A stretch of 50,574 nt of DNA from Burkholderiales bacterium (GCA_035543335.1 DASZZH010000022.1:1-50574); one strand, 5' to 3'; positions 15,522-24,785 are shown, counted from the first letter of the stretch. A program made the numbers and translations. The notes: generated by a model not told the origin, from the letters alone.

Positions 15522-16289
15522 GTGGCAAATCCGCCTGAATCCTTATCACCTGATGAGCACAACTTGGCTGAGACAACTCCCTCGAATATTGATGTTTCGT
15601 TTTTTGTTCCCTGTTACAACGAGGAGGCTAATGTCACCGGCGCAATCGAGAAGCTGGTTAATGCTTCGAAAATCAGCGGGATTTCTTATGAGATACTGAT
15701 TTTCGATGATTGCTCACAGGACCGGACGGTTGATTGCGTCAGGGCCTATCAAAACAATCATCCCGAGTTCCCGATTCGCTTTTTCACTAATGAAATCAAC
15801 CGTGGTGTTTCGCGAAATTTCGTAGAGGGGGCATTTATGGGAAAGGGAAAATATTACCGCCTGGTTTGCGGCGATGATATCGAGCCTCTTGAGACACATT
15901 TGGAGGTTCTGAGGCACATTGGCCAGGCCGATATAATTATTCCGTATTTCACCGAGATTAGAGGACGTAAGGCGTATCGTCGTATTATCTCTAGGCTTTA
16001 CACGGCATTGGTCAATCTGGCAAGCGGTTACTCATTGCGATACTACAATGGCTGTCCTTTGTATAAACGCTACGACGTTATGCGCTTCCACGTGGAAACC
16101 ACTGGCTTCGGTTATCAAGCTGAATTCCTGACCCGTCTGTTGCACGAGAATAAATCTTACTTGGAAATCCCGCTCATTTCGGTGGACAGAGAAGGTTCCG
16201 GTTCCCTCAACCTGAGAAATTTTCTGTCCGTTGCCCATTCTCTGTTTAAGATTGCACTGAGGCGGTTAAGGGTATATTTGTTTAAGTAA
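15522..16289 (+). CDS. glycosyltransferase family 2, polyprenyl-phosphate-sugar synthase type
   Basis: 255 residues from GTG 15522. GT-A motifs are in order: DVSFFVPCYNEEANVTGAIE, ILIFDDCSQDRTVD, NRGVSRNFVEGAF, then LVCGDDIEP at the DxD position. The short length without C-terminal membrane spans resembles DPM1-like enzymes, which make polyprenyl-phosphate sugars for periplasmic transferases. With the flippase-like gene at 13342 and the two small membrane proteins it forms a compact module. It may functionally replace the decayed GT2 at 12937. Confidence 0.8.
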   Translation: MANPPESLSPDEHNLAETTPSNIDVSFFVPCYNEEANVTGAIEKLVNASKISGISYEILIFDDCSQDRTVDCVRAYQNNHPEFPIRFFTNEINRGVSRNFVEGAFMGKGKYYRLVCGDDIEPLETHLEVLRHIGQADIIIPYFTEIRGRKAYRRIISRLYTALVNLASGYSLRYYNGCPLYKRYDVMRFHVETTGFGYQAEFLTRLLHENKSYLEIPLISVDREGSGSLNLRNFLSVAHSLFKIALRRLRVYLFK

Positions 16290-16335
16290 ACGTGTACTCC
16301 CTTTTCTTGTGAAATTTTAGTGAAATAATACTTAC

Positions 16336-17289
16336 GTGAACCCGGCCCAAGCTGAAGTCATAGCTAATCCCACCTATTACCAAAGGCGTGGTCAGTGTCC
16401 ATGCTGCGGAGCCACATCGTCACGTGCGAAACCGGCGATGGCATCAATTCCTCCAGCGGAGTCTTTGGCGCTGGAGGAACACGGTAAATTCCTTTCCGGT
16501 TATGCTTCTGCAAGAGTCTTTTTCACCTATTACAAATGCGGTGATTGCGAAGCGTTATACTGCCCCACTTACTACAGTCATGAACAACTGGATCAATTAT
16601 ATAGCCGTCAGGCCGAGAACATGGCTGAAGTGCCGCTCGCGGCACGTTTGCGTACGCAAGAGGCTTACTCCAAGCCGCTGATGCTTTACAGCCGAATGGC
16701 CGGCGGCTTTCTGGAAATTGGCAGTGACATCGGACTTTTCGCGGAAACCTGCGCACGCGCCGGTGCATTTGAACATTTCTGGCTTTATGAACCCAACAGC
16801 GAAGTGCATGACCAGCTGGCTCACCGGTTTCAACATCGCAGTTTCACGATACGCAGTGCTAACTTTACGTCCGCTGACGTGCCTGCTGGGAGCGTCTCCA
16901 CTGCTGTCATGATACACGTGCTGGATCATCTATTAGATCCGGGGCGGATACTGCGCGAAATTTACCGCAGTCTTGAGCCTCGAGGGGTGTTATTTGTCGT
17001 GACTCATAACGCGCAGTCCCTGTTGGCAAGGATGCTGGCCCGCCGGTGGCCGCCTTTTACGCTGCAACATCCGCATCTGTTTTCGCCGCGTTCAATAAAA
17101 ATGCTTCTCACCCGGTGCGGATTTGAGACAGTTGAAATCGCCGATACGCTAAATTATTTTCCTGCAACCTACTTGCTGCGCGCTGCATTCACGGTATTGG
17201 GAATAAAATTACACTTTATCCCGGACTGGGAATGGCCAATGCTAGGTTTGAAGCTAGGCAATATTGCGGCCATTGCGCGAAAACCTTAG
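16336..17289 (+). CDS. SAM-dependent methyltransferase with N-terminal zinc-ribbon-like region
   Basis: 317 residues from GTG 16336. Near the N-terminus two Cys pairs (CPCCG and CGDCEALYC) suggest a zinc-binding knuckle, as in Methyltransf_13/23 sugar methyltransferases such as TylF-linked and NovU-like C-methyltransferases. The SAM motif is GGFLEIGSDIGLFAETCARAG, followed by an acidic WLYEPNSE, and HVLDHLLDPGRILREIYR, LEPRGVLFVVTHN. A Cys-rich N-terminus occurs in enzymes that C-methylate keto-sugars, but O-methylation of glycan is equally possible. Same strand as the GT2 47 bp upstream. Confidence 0.75.
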   Translation: MNPAQAEVIANPTYYQRRGQCPCCGATSSRAKPAMASIPPAESLALEEHGKFLSGYASARVFFTYYKCGDCEALYCPTYYSHEQLDQLYSRQAENMAEVPLAARLRTQEAYSKPLMLYSRMAGGFLEIGSDIGLFAETCARAGAFEHFWLYEPNSEVHDQLAHRFQHRSFTIRSANFTSADVPAGSVSTAVMIHVLDHLLDPGRILREIYRSLEPRGVLFVVTHNAQSLLARMLARRWPPFTLQHPHLFSPRSIKMLLTRCGFETVEIADTLNYFPATYLLRAAFTVLGIKLHFIPDWEWPMLGLKLGNIAAIARKP

Positions 17290-17409
17290 TTGTTTCTTGA
17301 AGGTTTATTAGAGCACCTAGTCGTTTGCAGCCTGCATGGGGTTGAAGTATTCTTTACGACCTGGGCCGGGCCTGACTTTAGGCCTATTCGCTAGTTATGG
17401 GGAGCGCAA
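17290..17409. other. short intergenic region before gmhA
   Basis: 120 bp, probably with a promoter for the following gene. A strong ribosome-binding site (GGGGAG at about 17400) precedes the gmhA start. No confident hexamers were found. Confidence 0.4.
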
Positions 17410-17994
17410 ATGTCACATGTTCGGAAGTATTTTGAGCAGGTGGGCGAGATCGCCCGCACCATTGACCATCAAGCCATCGATGCCATGGCCGAATCGCTCG
17501 CGGATTTGAGGGCCAAGGGAGGCAGATTGTTTTTTATCGGGGTTGGGGGAAGCGCGGGCAATTGCGGGCATGCGGTCAATGATTTTCGAAAACTATGCGG
17601 TTTCGAGGCTTATGCTCCAACTGATAATGTTTCCGAGTTGACCGCCAGGACCAATGATGAAGGCTGGGATACGGTGTTTGCTGCGTGGCTCAAAACGAGC
17701 CGTGCAACGGATAAGGATGGCGTATTTGTTTTTTCTGTCGGCGGCGGCAACTTGGAGAAGAATGTCAGCCCCAATATTGTCAGGGCATTAGAGTTCGCGA
17801 AATTACGCGGCATGAAAATTTTTGGGGTCGTGGGGCGCGATGGCGGTTATACCCGCAAGGTAGGGGACCAGGTAATTGTGATACCCACTATTGATCCTAA
17901 TTTAGTTACCCCTCACACCGAAGCTTTTCAGGCTGTGGTGTGGCACTGCCTCGTGTCTCACCCAAAATTACAACAACATGCAACAAAATGGTAA
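17410..17994 (+). CDS. gmhA: sedoheptulose-7-phosphate isomerase, SIS domain (GmhA type of GDP-heptose loci)
   Basis: 194 residues with one SIS domain. FFIGVGGSAGNCGHAVNDF (41-59) forms the phosphate-binding loop, then DNVSELTARTNDEGWD and VFSVGGGNLEKNVS. The C-terminus HTEAFQAVVWHCLV is the family's usual end. The enzyme would convert sedoheptulose 7-phosphate into D-glycero-D-manno-heptose 7-phosphate in the cytoplasm. It differs from E. coli GmhA at the phosphate-loop Asp (Asn here) and near the C-terminal His, as do the SIS proteins found with hddA/hddC. A second, broken copy of this gene type lies at 42371-42484, inside the hddA-hddC operon, so this intact copy may supply that pathway. 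Confidence 0.75.
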   Translation: MSHVRKYFEQVGEIARTIDHQAIDAMAESLADLRAKGGRLFFIGVGGSAGNCGHAVNDFRKLCGFEAYAPTDNVSELTARTNDEGWDTVFAAWLKTSRATDKDGVFVFSVGGGNLEKNVSPNIVRALEFAKLRGMKIFGVVGRDGGYTRKVGDQVIVIPTIDPNLVTPHTEAFQAVVWHCLVSHPKLQQHATKW

Positions 17995-18159
17995 TTAAAA
18001 CCTTTGAGTTCATTTATTATCAACGCGCTCTTTTAGCAAGACCGGTTCCGAATAAGCTTTTCTCTTGTCCCTTCAGGTTTGGGTCATTGGAATACCCGAT
18101 GCTTCCTCATTGCACCGTTAACTGCTTCTTTCTTAATTTCCTGTTAAGAGCGTAAATAA
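17995..18159. other. intergenic region before wzm
   Basis: 165 bp, AT-leaning, with no gene recognised. It probably holds the promoter of the wzm-wzt pair. Confidence 0.4.
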
Positions 18160-18957
18160 TTGGTACCACAATACGACCTCGTCCTACGAGACATTTACGA
18201 TGGCTCCAAGCAATGGCGCTTGTGGGGTCGGCTGGGATGGGCCGAGGTGAGAGGCCGCTATCGGCGCACCGTTTTTGGCCCCTTCTGGGCTGTGGTCAGC
18301 CTTGCAATCTTTATTATTATCTTCAGCATCGTCTGGGCTCGTCTTTGGAAAGTCAACGTTGTCGAATTCCTCCCATATGTGAGCGCAGGAATGATTACCT
18401 GGACGATGTTGTCCGCAATAATTACCGAAGGTTGTGCGACATTTAACGCTGCCGAAGGGATTATCAAAACACTGCGCTTTCCTTATACAGTGCTCACCTG
18501 TGCACTGACATGGCGGAACCTCATTCTTTTTTTTCATAATCTCGTTGTTTACGTCGGTATCGCGTATTTTTGCGGTGTTCCGTTAACGTGGGCGACGTTG
18601 TTGATAATTCCCGGCTTATTTATTATCTGTGTCAACGGAGTGTGGGTCGCTACGCTGCTGGGCATGTTGTGCGCACGCTTTCGCGACGTGCCACAACTCA
18701 TCACCATCTTTCTCCAGGTTCTATTATTTGTTACACCTATCTTCTGGACATACGACCAGCTTAGCGGCCGTATGGGCGTTGCCCTTGTTAACTTTAATCT
18801 TTTGCTCCACTACCTCGAGGTTGTGCGCATGCCGATGCTTGGCAAGCCGCCGACCGCCTATAGTTGGATCGTAGTTATCGCGGGCACGCTGATTGGATGG
18901 TTGTTCACGTTACTGGTTTACAGTCGCTTCCGGCGGCGCATACCTTACTGGCTTTAA
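18160..18957 (+). CDS. wzm: polysaccharide ABC transporter permease Wzm
   Basis: 265 residues with six membrane spans and the ABC-2 permease layout. The N-terminal amphipathic region WRLWGRLGWAEVRGRYRRT is followed by VFGPFWAVVSLAIFI, a classic Wzm signature, and FVTPIFWTYDQL lies before the last two spans. With Wzt it exports completed polysaccharide on undecaprenyl diphosphate across the inner membrane. The start appears to be TTG 18160, since no ATG lies in a suitable place. wzt follows after 9 bp. An ABC exporter in the same locus as Wzy/ligase-type genes suggests more than one glycan product, or a mosaic locus. Confidence 0.85.
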   Translation: MVPQYDLVLRDIYDGSKQWRLWGRLGWAEVRGRYRRTVFGPFWAVVSLAIFIIIFSIVWARLWKVNVVEFLPYVSAGMITWTMLSAIITEGCATFNAAEGIIKTLRFPYTVLTCALTWRNLILFFHNLVVYVGIAYFCGVPLTWATLLIIPGLFIICVNGVWVATLLGMLCARFRDVPQLITIFLQVLLFVTPIFWTYDQLSGRMGVALVNFNLLLHYLEVVRMPMLGKPPTAYSWIVVIAGTLIGWLFTLLVYSRFRRRIPYWL

Positions 18958-18966
18958 GGGGGTTTT

Positions 18967-19731
18967 TTGGCATCAATTATTCTTGAGAATGTCACGGTTG
19001 ACTTTCTGATTTACGGTCACCTGCAGAGTTTTCGCACTACGCTATTGTCGCGAGCCGGCGGATTGATCCGCCGGGAAGGCAAGCGCAGCGAGCGCGTGAG
19101 TGTGCGCTCGCTGAACAGTATTTCGCTTGTCATTGAACACGGGGATCGGGTTGCGCTTATCGGACACAATGGCGCGGGCAAGTCAACGCTTCTTCGCGTA
19201 ATTGCCGGCGTTTACGAGCCTATTGCCGGACGTGCGATTATTAATGGCCGGGTGTCGCCCTTATTTAACACGAGCCCAGGGCTGAATCTAGAAGACACCG
19301 GTTATGAGAATATGCTGACCTGTGGACTCTTTCTTGGCATGACAAGAAAAGAAATTCGGCAGAAAACACCGAATATTGAGCAGTTCACCGAGCTGGGCCA
19401 ATACCTCTCGTTCCCGGTCCGGACCTATTCCAGCGGAATGCTGATGCGCCTCGGCTTTGCCATCGCTACCGCGATCGATCCCGAGATACTGCTGCTGGAC
19501 GAAGGGCTTGGAGCTGGCGACGCCCGTTTCGTTGAGCACGCCAATAAACGTATCGATGCGCTGGTCAGTCGATCGAGCATTCTTGTCCTTGCCTCACACA
19601 CTGAAACGCTCATTGAATCCATGTGCAATAAGGCAATTCTCATGGACCAGGGACAAATCGTCATGGCCGGAACGGTTAGCGACGTCCTGAAGGAATACCG
19701 TCGGACGAGCGCCGCTTCAGTCGCCTCTTGA
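18967..19731 (+). CDS. wzt: polysaccharide ABC transporter ATP-binding protein Wzt (short form)
   Basis: 254 residues from TTG 18967, preceded by AAGGGGG. Walker A is GHNGAGKST (66-74), the signature region YSSGMLMRLGFA, and Walker B ILLLDEGLGAGD with the acidic residue following. The protein ends soon after the ATPase domain. It therefore lacks the C-terminal carbohydrate-binding domain of Wzt proteins that recognise a terminal methyl or phosphate cap, which suggests coupling by the chaperone-free, KpsT-like mode. It energises the Wzm pore. Confidence 0.85.
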   Translation: MASIILENVTVDFLIYGHLQSFRTTLLSRAGGLIRREGKRSERVSVRSLNSISLVIEHGDRVALIGHNGAGKSTLLRVIAGVYEPIAGRAIINGRVSPLFNTSPGLNLEDTGYENMLTCGLFLGMTRKEIRQKTPNIEQFTELGQYLSFPVRTYSSGMLMRLGFAIATAIDPEILLLDEGLGAGDARFVEHANKRIDALVSRSSILVLASHTETLIESMCNKAILMDQGQIVMAGTVSDVLKEYRRTSAASVAS

Positions 19732-19872
19732 TGGATAAGTTTAATACACCGGACGTCTGCTCGCAGACAAGATGTAATTCACGAATTGCTTTCAGCGGGA
19801 AGCATTAACCTCAACCTCAACAATAGCCGGCAGATCGTATCCAGAGGTTGTTTGTAACGTCATTCTAAAAGC
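19732..19872. other. intergenic region before gmhB
   Basis: 141 bp with no recognised gene. It probably contains the promoter for the gmhB-transaldolase group; the hexamers are not clear. Confidence 0.35.
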
Positions 19873-20424
19873 GTGAGCTCAAGAAATATTGTCAAAACAC
19901 CTCGGGCTGTTTTCCTCGACCGTGATGGGGTGGTCAACCGCTGCGAAGTGCGCAGAGGGAAGCCCTATGCGCCGCGCCGGATTGAAGATTTTCGGCTGTT
20001 GCCAGGAGTGAAGAATGCCGTGCAGGCGCTCAAGCGCGCCAATTTTCTGGTCATCGTTGTTACCAACCAACCTGACATCGGTAATGGGCTCATAAACGGT
20101 GTTACAGTCGAAGCCATGCACCAACGTCTCAAAGAGCGCCTGCAGGTGGACGATATCAAGGTTTGCCCGCACCGCCAGGATGAGGGTTGCGGGTGCCGTA
20201 AGCCTAAACCCGGGATGCTTTTGGAAGCCGCAAGACAATGGAAAATAGATCTTACCAACAGCTACATGGTGGGCGACCGTTGTAGCGATGTTGTTGCCGG
20301 GCAAAGCGCGGGTTGTTATACTATTTTTATAAATCGAGGTTACAGGGAAGGCAAGTGTCCCAAGCCGGATAGAATGATTAATTCACTTCCTGCCGCAGTT
20401 CGATTAATCCTTTCCCGAAAATGA
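19873..20424 (+). CDS. gmhB: D-glycero-D-manno-heptose 1,7-bisphosphate phosphatase (HAD)
   Basis: 183 residues from GTG 19873. HAD motif I is FLDRDGVVN (14-22, nucleophile Asp16), motif II Thr is in VVTNQPDIG, the zinc loop has CPH (98-100) and GCGCRKP with Cys106 and Cys108, and motif IV is VGDRCSD (133-139). All GmhB hallmarks are present and the length is right. It removes the 7-phosphate from heptose bisphosphate in either the ADP- or GDP-heptose route; the anomer preference cannot be read. It precedes the transaldolase by 18 bp. Confidence 0.9.
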   Translation: MSSRNIVKTPRAVFLDRDGVVNRCEVRRGKPYAPRRIEDFRLLPGVKNAVQALKRANFLVIVVTNQPDIGNGLINGVTVEAMHQRLKERLQVDDIKVCPHRQDEGCGCRKPKPGMLLEAARQWKIDLTNSYMVGDRCSDVVAGQSAGCYTIFINRGYREGKCPKPDRMINSLPAAVRLILSRK

Positions 20425-20442
20425 TGCGTGGAGACTTGGAAG

Positions 20443-21201
20443 ATGAGCCTGATAAATAAGCTGCATGTCAAGATCTTCGCCGACGGTGCGGATTTTGATG
20501 GAATCATGAAAATGTATGCCAACCCGCTCATCAAGGGATTTACTACTAATCCGACATTGATGCGCAAAGCGGGAATCACTGACTATGAAGATTTTGCGCG
20601 AAAGGTTCTTGCGGCGATTCCGGATCGGCCGGTCTCGCTCGAGGTGTTTGCCGATGATTTTGACGAAATGGAGCGCCAGGCGAAGGTGATTGCATCCTGG
20701 GGCAGGAATGTCAACGTCAAGATTCCCGTTACCAATACCAAACGCGAGTTTTCCGGGGCTCTTATCCGCGAACTTTCAGCAGCCGGGGTTGCGGTCAACG
20801 TAACGGCGATAACAACGCTTGAACAAGTCCGCCAAGTGACCGGGTGTCTTGCGCCAGGCACTCCGGCAATCGTTTCGGTATTCGCGGGCCGCATCGCCGA
20901 TACCGGCGTCGACCCTTTGCCGCTGATGGCCGAGGCAGTGAAGATTCTGAAATCCAAACCGAAGGCTGAGCTCATCTGGGCCAGCCCGCGCGAATTGCTT
21001 AACATTTTCCATGCGGACGCCATTGGCTGCCACATTATTACCGTTACCAACGACATCCTTGCGAAGTTGCCGCTCGTGGGGAAGAAGCTCGAAGACTATT
21101 CGCTCGACACGGTCCAGATGTTTCATCGTGATGCAGTCGCCGCAGGGTATTCGATTAATACTGAAAAGGCCGCCAAGCCGCCCAAACGCGCAGTTGTTTG
21201 A
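20443..21201 (+). CDS. transaldolase (small TalC/Fsa-type fold)
   Basis: 252 residues from ATG 20443, with GGAGA about 9 bp upstream; the frame also opens at GTG 20428. Family motifs are KGFTTNPTLM (31-40), NVNVKIPVTNTK with the Schiff-base Lys93, VNVTAITTLEQ, VSVFAGRIADTG and IWASPRELLN. Transaldolases of this type move a dihydroxyacetone unit between sugar phosphates. Placed between gmhB and sugar-nucleotide genes, it probably provides sedoheptulose 7-phosphate or a related ketose phosphate for the isomerase at 17410, instead of serving central metabolism. An aldolase-like role on a modified substrate cannot be excluded. Confidence 0.85.
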   Translation: MSLINKLHVKIFADGADFDGIMKMYANPLIKGFTTNPTLMRKAGITDYEDFARKVLAAIPDRPVSLEVFADDFDEMERQAKVIASWGRNVNVKIPVTNTKREFSGALIRELSAAGVAVNVTAITTLEQVRQVTGCLAPGTPAIVSVFAGRIADTGVDPLPLMAEAVKILKSKPKAELIWASPRELLNIFHADAIGCHIITVTNDILAKLPLVGKKLEDYSLDTVQMFHRDAVAAGYSINTEKAAKPPKRAVV

Positions 21202-21235
21202 ATACGATTCCTTAATCAATCCCGGATAAACCAAG

Positions 21236-22234
21236 ATGAAAAAAGTCCTCATTACCGGAGGTGCGGGCTACGTTGGCAGCGTGCTCACGCCGCAGCTTCT
21301 CAAAGCGGGTTATAACGTTACCCTCTATGACATGATGTATTTCGGCAACCATCTGCCGATGGGCCACCCCAATCTCCGGCTTGTCGAAGGGGATATCCGC
21401 GATACGGCCAAGCTTGCCAAGGCCTTTGCAGGAATCGAGGCGGTGTTGAACCTTGCCTGCATTTCCAATGATGCCAGCTTTGAACTGGATGAAAAACTCA
21501 GTACCAGCGTTAACCTGGATGCTTTTGAACCGATGGTGATCGCTGCCAAAAAAGCGGGCGTGAAACGATTTGTGTACTGTTCCTCTAGTTCCGTTTACGG
21601 TGTCTCCGATAAGCCGGAGGTCACCGAAGACCACCCGCTGGTGCCCTTGACTCATTACAATAAATACAAAGGCATGTGCGAACCGTTGCTGTGGAAGCAC
21701 CAGGGGCCCGGTTTCACCTGTGTCACCATCCGTCCGGCCACCATCTGTGGCTACAGCCCGCGCATGCGCCTTGACCTTTCGGTCAATATTCTGACCAACC
21801 ATGCTATTAATAACGGCAAGATCACCGTTTTCGGCGGCAGCCAGCTGCGTCCCAACCTGCACATCCAGGACATGTGCGACCTTTACCAGTTGTTGCTCAG
21901 CGCGCCTGATGAGAAGATTTCCGGCCAGACCTTCAACGCCGGCTATCAGAACCAGAGCATCATGGACATCGCCAAGATTGTCCGCCGTGTGGTTAAGGAA
22001 GAATTTCCGGATAAGGGCGAAATTGAAATTGTGACCACGCCTACCGATGATATCCGCTCCTACCACATTAATTCGGACAAGATCGCCCGCGTGCTTGGCT
22101 TCAGGCCGAAATACAGCATCGAAGACGCTGTACGTGATATGTGTAAGGCTTTCAAGGCCGGCAAACTGCCCAACAGCATGACTGATGACCTTTACTTCAA
22201 TGTCAAGCGCATGAAAGTGCTCAAGGCGGCATGA
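21236..22234 (+). CDS. NAD-dependent sugar epimerase/dehydratase (extended SDR)
   Basis: 332 residues. Rossmann motif TGGAGYVGSVL near the N-terminus, LNLACISNDASFELD, then the catalytic series YCSSSSVYG and YNKYKGMCE (Tyr-x-x-x-Lys). The Ser-Ser-Val-Tyr sequence in place of Thr-Asp/Ser-Glu argues for an epimerase or reductase and not a 4,6-dehydratase. Its stop overlaps the next SDR start (ATGA), so the two are translationally coupled. In this context it probably acts on an NDP-heptose or NDP-hexose; substrate unknown. Confidence 0.75.
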   Translation: MKKVLITGGAGYVGSVLTPQLLKAGYNVTLYDMMYFGNHLPMGHPNLRLVEGDIRDTAKLAKAFAGIEAVLNLACISNDASFELDEKLSTSVNLDAFEPMVIAAKKAGVKRFVYCSSSSVYGVSDKPEVTEDHPLVPLTHYNKYKGMCEPLLWKHQGPGFTCVTIRPATICGYSPRMRLDLSVNILTNHAINNGKITVFGGSQLRPNLHIQDMCDLYQLLLSAPDEKISGQTFNAGYQNQSIMDIAKIVRRVVKEEFPDKGEIEIVTTPTDDIRSYHINSDKIARVLGFRPKYSIEDAVRDMCKAFKAGKLPNSMTDDLYFNVKRMKVLKAA

Positions 22235-23229
22235 CCGAAAAAGCCATTGCCATTGTCACCGGGGGGGCGGGATTTATTGGCAGTCACATGGTTGACAATC
22301 TCCTGGACCATGGCTACCGGGTGAGAACAATAGATAATTTGGTGAGCGGCCGCGAGAGCAATATCGCCCATCTTGCAGGCAGTCCGGATTTTTCGTTTGA
22401 ACGTGCTGACATTCGCGACCTGCATCCAGGCCACAAGTTGTTTGCACAGGCGCGCTACGTGTTCCACTTTGCGGGGATCGGCGATATTGTTCCCTCCATC
22501 GAACACCCTCTTGAATATATGTCCGCAAACGTCCAGGGCACGGCCCATGTGCTGGAGTGTGCCCGTCACATGAAAGTGCAAAAGCTGGTTTATGCGGCAT
22601 CTTCGTCCTGTTACGGTCTTGCCGCTACGCCGACACGCGAGGATCATCCCATCGCGCCGCGATACCCCTACGCGCTGAGTAAATACATGGGGGAACAGGC
22701 GTGTTTTCATTGGCGCAAGGTGTATGGCCTGCCGGTAAATTCGATTCGCATCTTTAATGCTTACGGGACAAGGGTACGGACTACCGGCGCCTACGGCGCG
22801 GTGTTCGGCGTCTTCTTCAAGCAAAAACTGGAGGGCAAGCCGTTCACGGTAGCCGGCGACGGCACGCAGAAACGCGACTTTCTTTATGCGACCGACGTGG
22901 CGGAGGCATTTCGGCTTGCCGCCGAAACAGACAAGACCGGCGAGATCTGGAATCTCGGGGCCGGCAATCCGCAGTCAGTAAATCACCTGGTTGATCTTTT
23001 AGGCGGTGAAAGAATCCATATTCCAAAGCGGCCTGGCGAGCCCGATTGCACCTGGGCCGATATTACGAAGATTACGCGCGATTTGGGATGGCGGCCGCGG
23101 GTGTCTTTCGAAGAAGGCGTGGCGCGTATGGCTAGGGACATCGAAGCATGGCGCGATGCACCGTTATGGGATCCGCAATCCATCGCCGAGGCGACGAAAA
23201 CCTGGTTTCAATATCTTGGCAACAGCTGA
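22231..23229 (+). CDS. NAD-dependent epimerase (UDP-glucose 4-epimerase-like SDR)
   Basis: 332 residues. TGGAGFIGSHMVDNLLDHG at the N-terminus, FHFAGIGDIVPSIEHP, catalytic AASSSCYG and YPYALSKYMGE (Tyr-x-x-x-Lys), then NAYGTRVRTTGAYG and KRDFLYATDVAEA, all typical of the GalE/UDP-glucuronate-decarboxylase branch. It overlaps the upstream SDR by four bases and lies 5 bp before the nucleotidyltransferase-kinase fusion. Two consecutive SDRs suggest two steps (for example epimerisation and reduction) on one nucleotide sugar. Confidence 0.75.
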   Translation: MTEKAIAIVTGGAGFIGSHMVDNLLDHGYRVRTIDNLVSGRESNIAHLAGSPDFSFERADIRDLHPGHKLFAQARYVFHFAGIGDIVPSIEHPLEYMSANVQGTAHVLECARHMKVQKLVYAASSSCYGLAATPTREDHPIAPRYPYALSKYMGEQACFHWRKVYGLPVNSIRIFNAYGTRVRTTGAYGAVFGVFFKQKLEGKPFTVAGDGTQKRDFLYATDVAEAFRLAAETDKTGEIWNLGAGNPQSVNHLVDLLGGERIHIPKRPGEPDCTWADITKITRDLGWRPRVSFEEGVARMARDIEAWRDAPLWDPQSIAEATKTWFQYLGNS

Positions 23230-23234
23230 TACCC

Positions 23235-24785
23235 GTGCTCGCATCGCTTACCAAGAAATACCGCCACAAGATCAAATCCGTTGAGGAGTTGCGCAAAATC
23301 ATCGGACCGCGCCCGCGGAAGAAAAAGGTAATCATGTGCCACGGCGTGTTCGATGTGGTGCATCCAGGGCACCTGCGGCATCTTCTTTACGCCAAGAGTA
23401 AAGCCGATATCCTGATAGCCAGCATCACGGCGGACGCGCATATCAGCAAGGGACAATACCGGCCGCACATACCGCAAGATCTCCGTGCGCTTAACTTGGC
23501 TGCTTTCGAAATCGTCGATTACGTGATCATAGATTCGGAAGCCACCCCGCTAAAGAATATTTCAAGGCTTCAGCCGGATTTTTTTGCCAAGGGCTACGAG
23601 TATACCGCTGACAATACCACGCCGAAAACGCATGAAGAGAAGGAAGTGCTGGAGTCCTATGGCGGCAAAATTATTTTTACTCCAGGCGACATTGTCTATT
23701 CCTCCACCAAGCTTATTGACCTGGCGCCGCCCAGTATCAGGCTGGAGACGCTGCTCACTTTGATGCATAGGCACAAGCTCACGTTCGGCTCACTGCGGGG
23801 AAGCCTCGATAAACTCAAGGGGAAAAAAGTTCATGTGGTGGGGGACACCATCGTTGATAGCTACACCCAGACCGCGATGATTGGCGGTCAAGCCAAAACT
23901 CCCACCATGAGCGTGCTTTATGAAAGACGTGATGATTACATCGGTGGAGCTGCTGTAGTGGCAGAGCATTTGCGGGCTGCGGGTGCGCAAGTGGTGTTTT
24001 CCACGGTTCTGGGCGATGATGCGTTGAAAGACTTCGTGCTGAACGGGCTCAAGAAGTCCGGTGTCGAATGCCGTCCGGTTATTGACTCTACCCGGCCCAC
24101 TACCAACAAGAATGCCATCGTAGCGGGCGGCTACAGGCTGCTTAAAATTGATACGCTGGATAACCGCACTATTTCTGACGAGATACTTGATAAACTGGCC
24201 AAGACTGTCAAAGGAACATCCTGTGATGCCGTGGTGTTCAGTGATTTTCGCCACGGCATCTTCAATCGCCGCACTATTCCGCGGCTGGTCAAAGCCATTC
24301 CACCAAAAGCATACAAAGTAGCGGACAGCCAGGTTGCCAGCCGTTGGGGCAACATAACCGAGTTCAAAAATTTCGATCTCATTACGCCCAATGAGCGGGA
24401 AGCCCGTTTCGCATTGGCTGACCAGGATTCCGGCATTCGTCCCCTGGCTTCCGCTCTGTACGATTCCGCAAATTGCAAGACGCTTATCCTAAAACTCGGT
24501 GAACGCGGCGTGCTCACCTGCCGCAGTAAAAACCATGAATTCCTTGATTCCTTCGCGGTGGTGGATAGTTTTGTCGATCGGTTGGTAGACGCGGTCGGTG
24601 CCGGAGATGCGCTCCTCGCTTATGCTACTTTAGCCATGCTTGTCACGAAGTCGGACACAGTTGCCACCATAATTGGCTCGATGGCGGCGGCATGTGAATG
24701 TGAACGCGACGGGAATGTTCCAATTACGCCTGGAGACGTGCATAAAAAGATTGACGATGTTGAACGGCAGGCCAATTACCGCTAG
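23235..24785 (+). CDS. nucleotidyltransferase-PfkB kinase fusion, reverse domain order of HldE
   Basis: 516 residues from GTG 23235, which directly follows the preceding stop; the frame is open further upstream inside the SDR gene. The N-terminal domain (about 30-165) is a cytidylyltransferase-like nucleotidyltransferase with HGVFDVVHPGH (36-46). The C-terminal domain (about 196-510) is a PfkB/ribokinase fold, beginning VHVVGDTIVDSY and ending with VDAVGAGDALLA (GAGD 455-458, catalytic Asp). Both halves resemble HldE, which phosphorylates heptose 7-phosphate at C1 and adenylates heptose 1-phosphate, but HldE has the kinase first. With gmhA- and gmhB-type genes in the same run it probably makes an NDP-heptose or related NDP-sugar. 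Confidence 0.8.
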   Translation: MLASLTKKYRHKIKSVEELRKIIGPRPRKKKVIMCHGVFDVVHPGHLRHLLYAKSKADILIASITADAHISKGQYRPHIPQDLRALNLAAFEIVDYVIIDSEATPLKNISRLQPDFFAKGYEYTADNTTPKTHEEKEVLESYGGKIIFTPGDIVYSSTKLIDLAPPSIRLETLLTLMHRHKLTFGSLRGSLDKLKGKKVHVVGDTIVDSYTQTAMIGGQAKTPTMSVLYERRDDYIGGAAVVAEHLRAAGAQVVFSTVLGDDALKDFVLNGLKKSGVECRPVIDSTRPTTNKNAIVAGGYRLLKIDTLDNRTISDEILDKLAKTVKGTSCDAVVFSDFRHGIFNRRTIPRLVKAIPPKAYKVADSQVASRWGNITEFKNFDLITPNEREARFALADQDSGIRPLASALYDSANCKTLILKLGERGVLTCRSKNHEFLDSFAVVDSFVDRLVDAVGAGDALLAYATLAMLVTKSDTVATIIGSMAAACECERDGNVPITPGDVHKKIDDVERQANYR

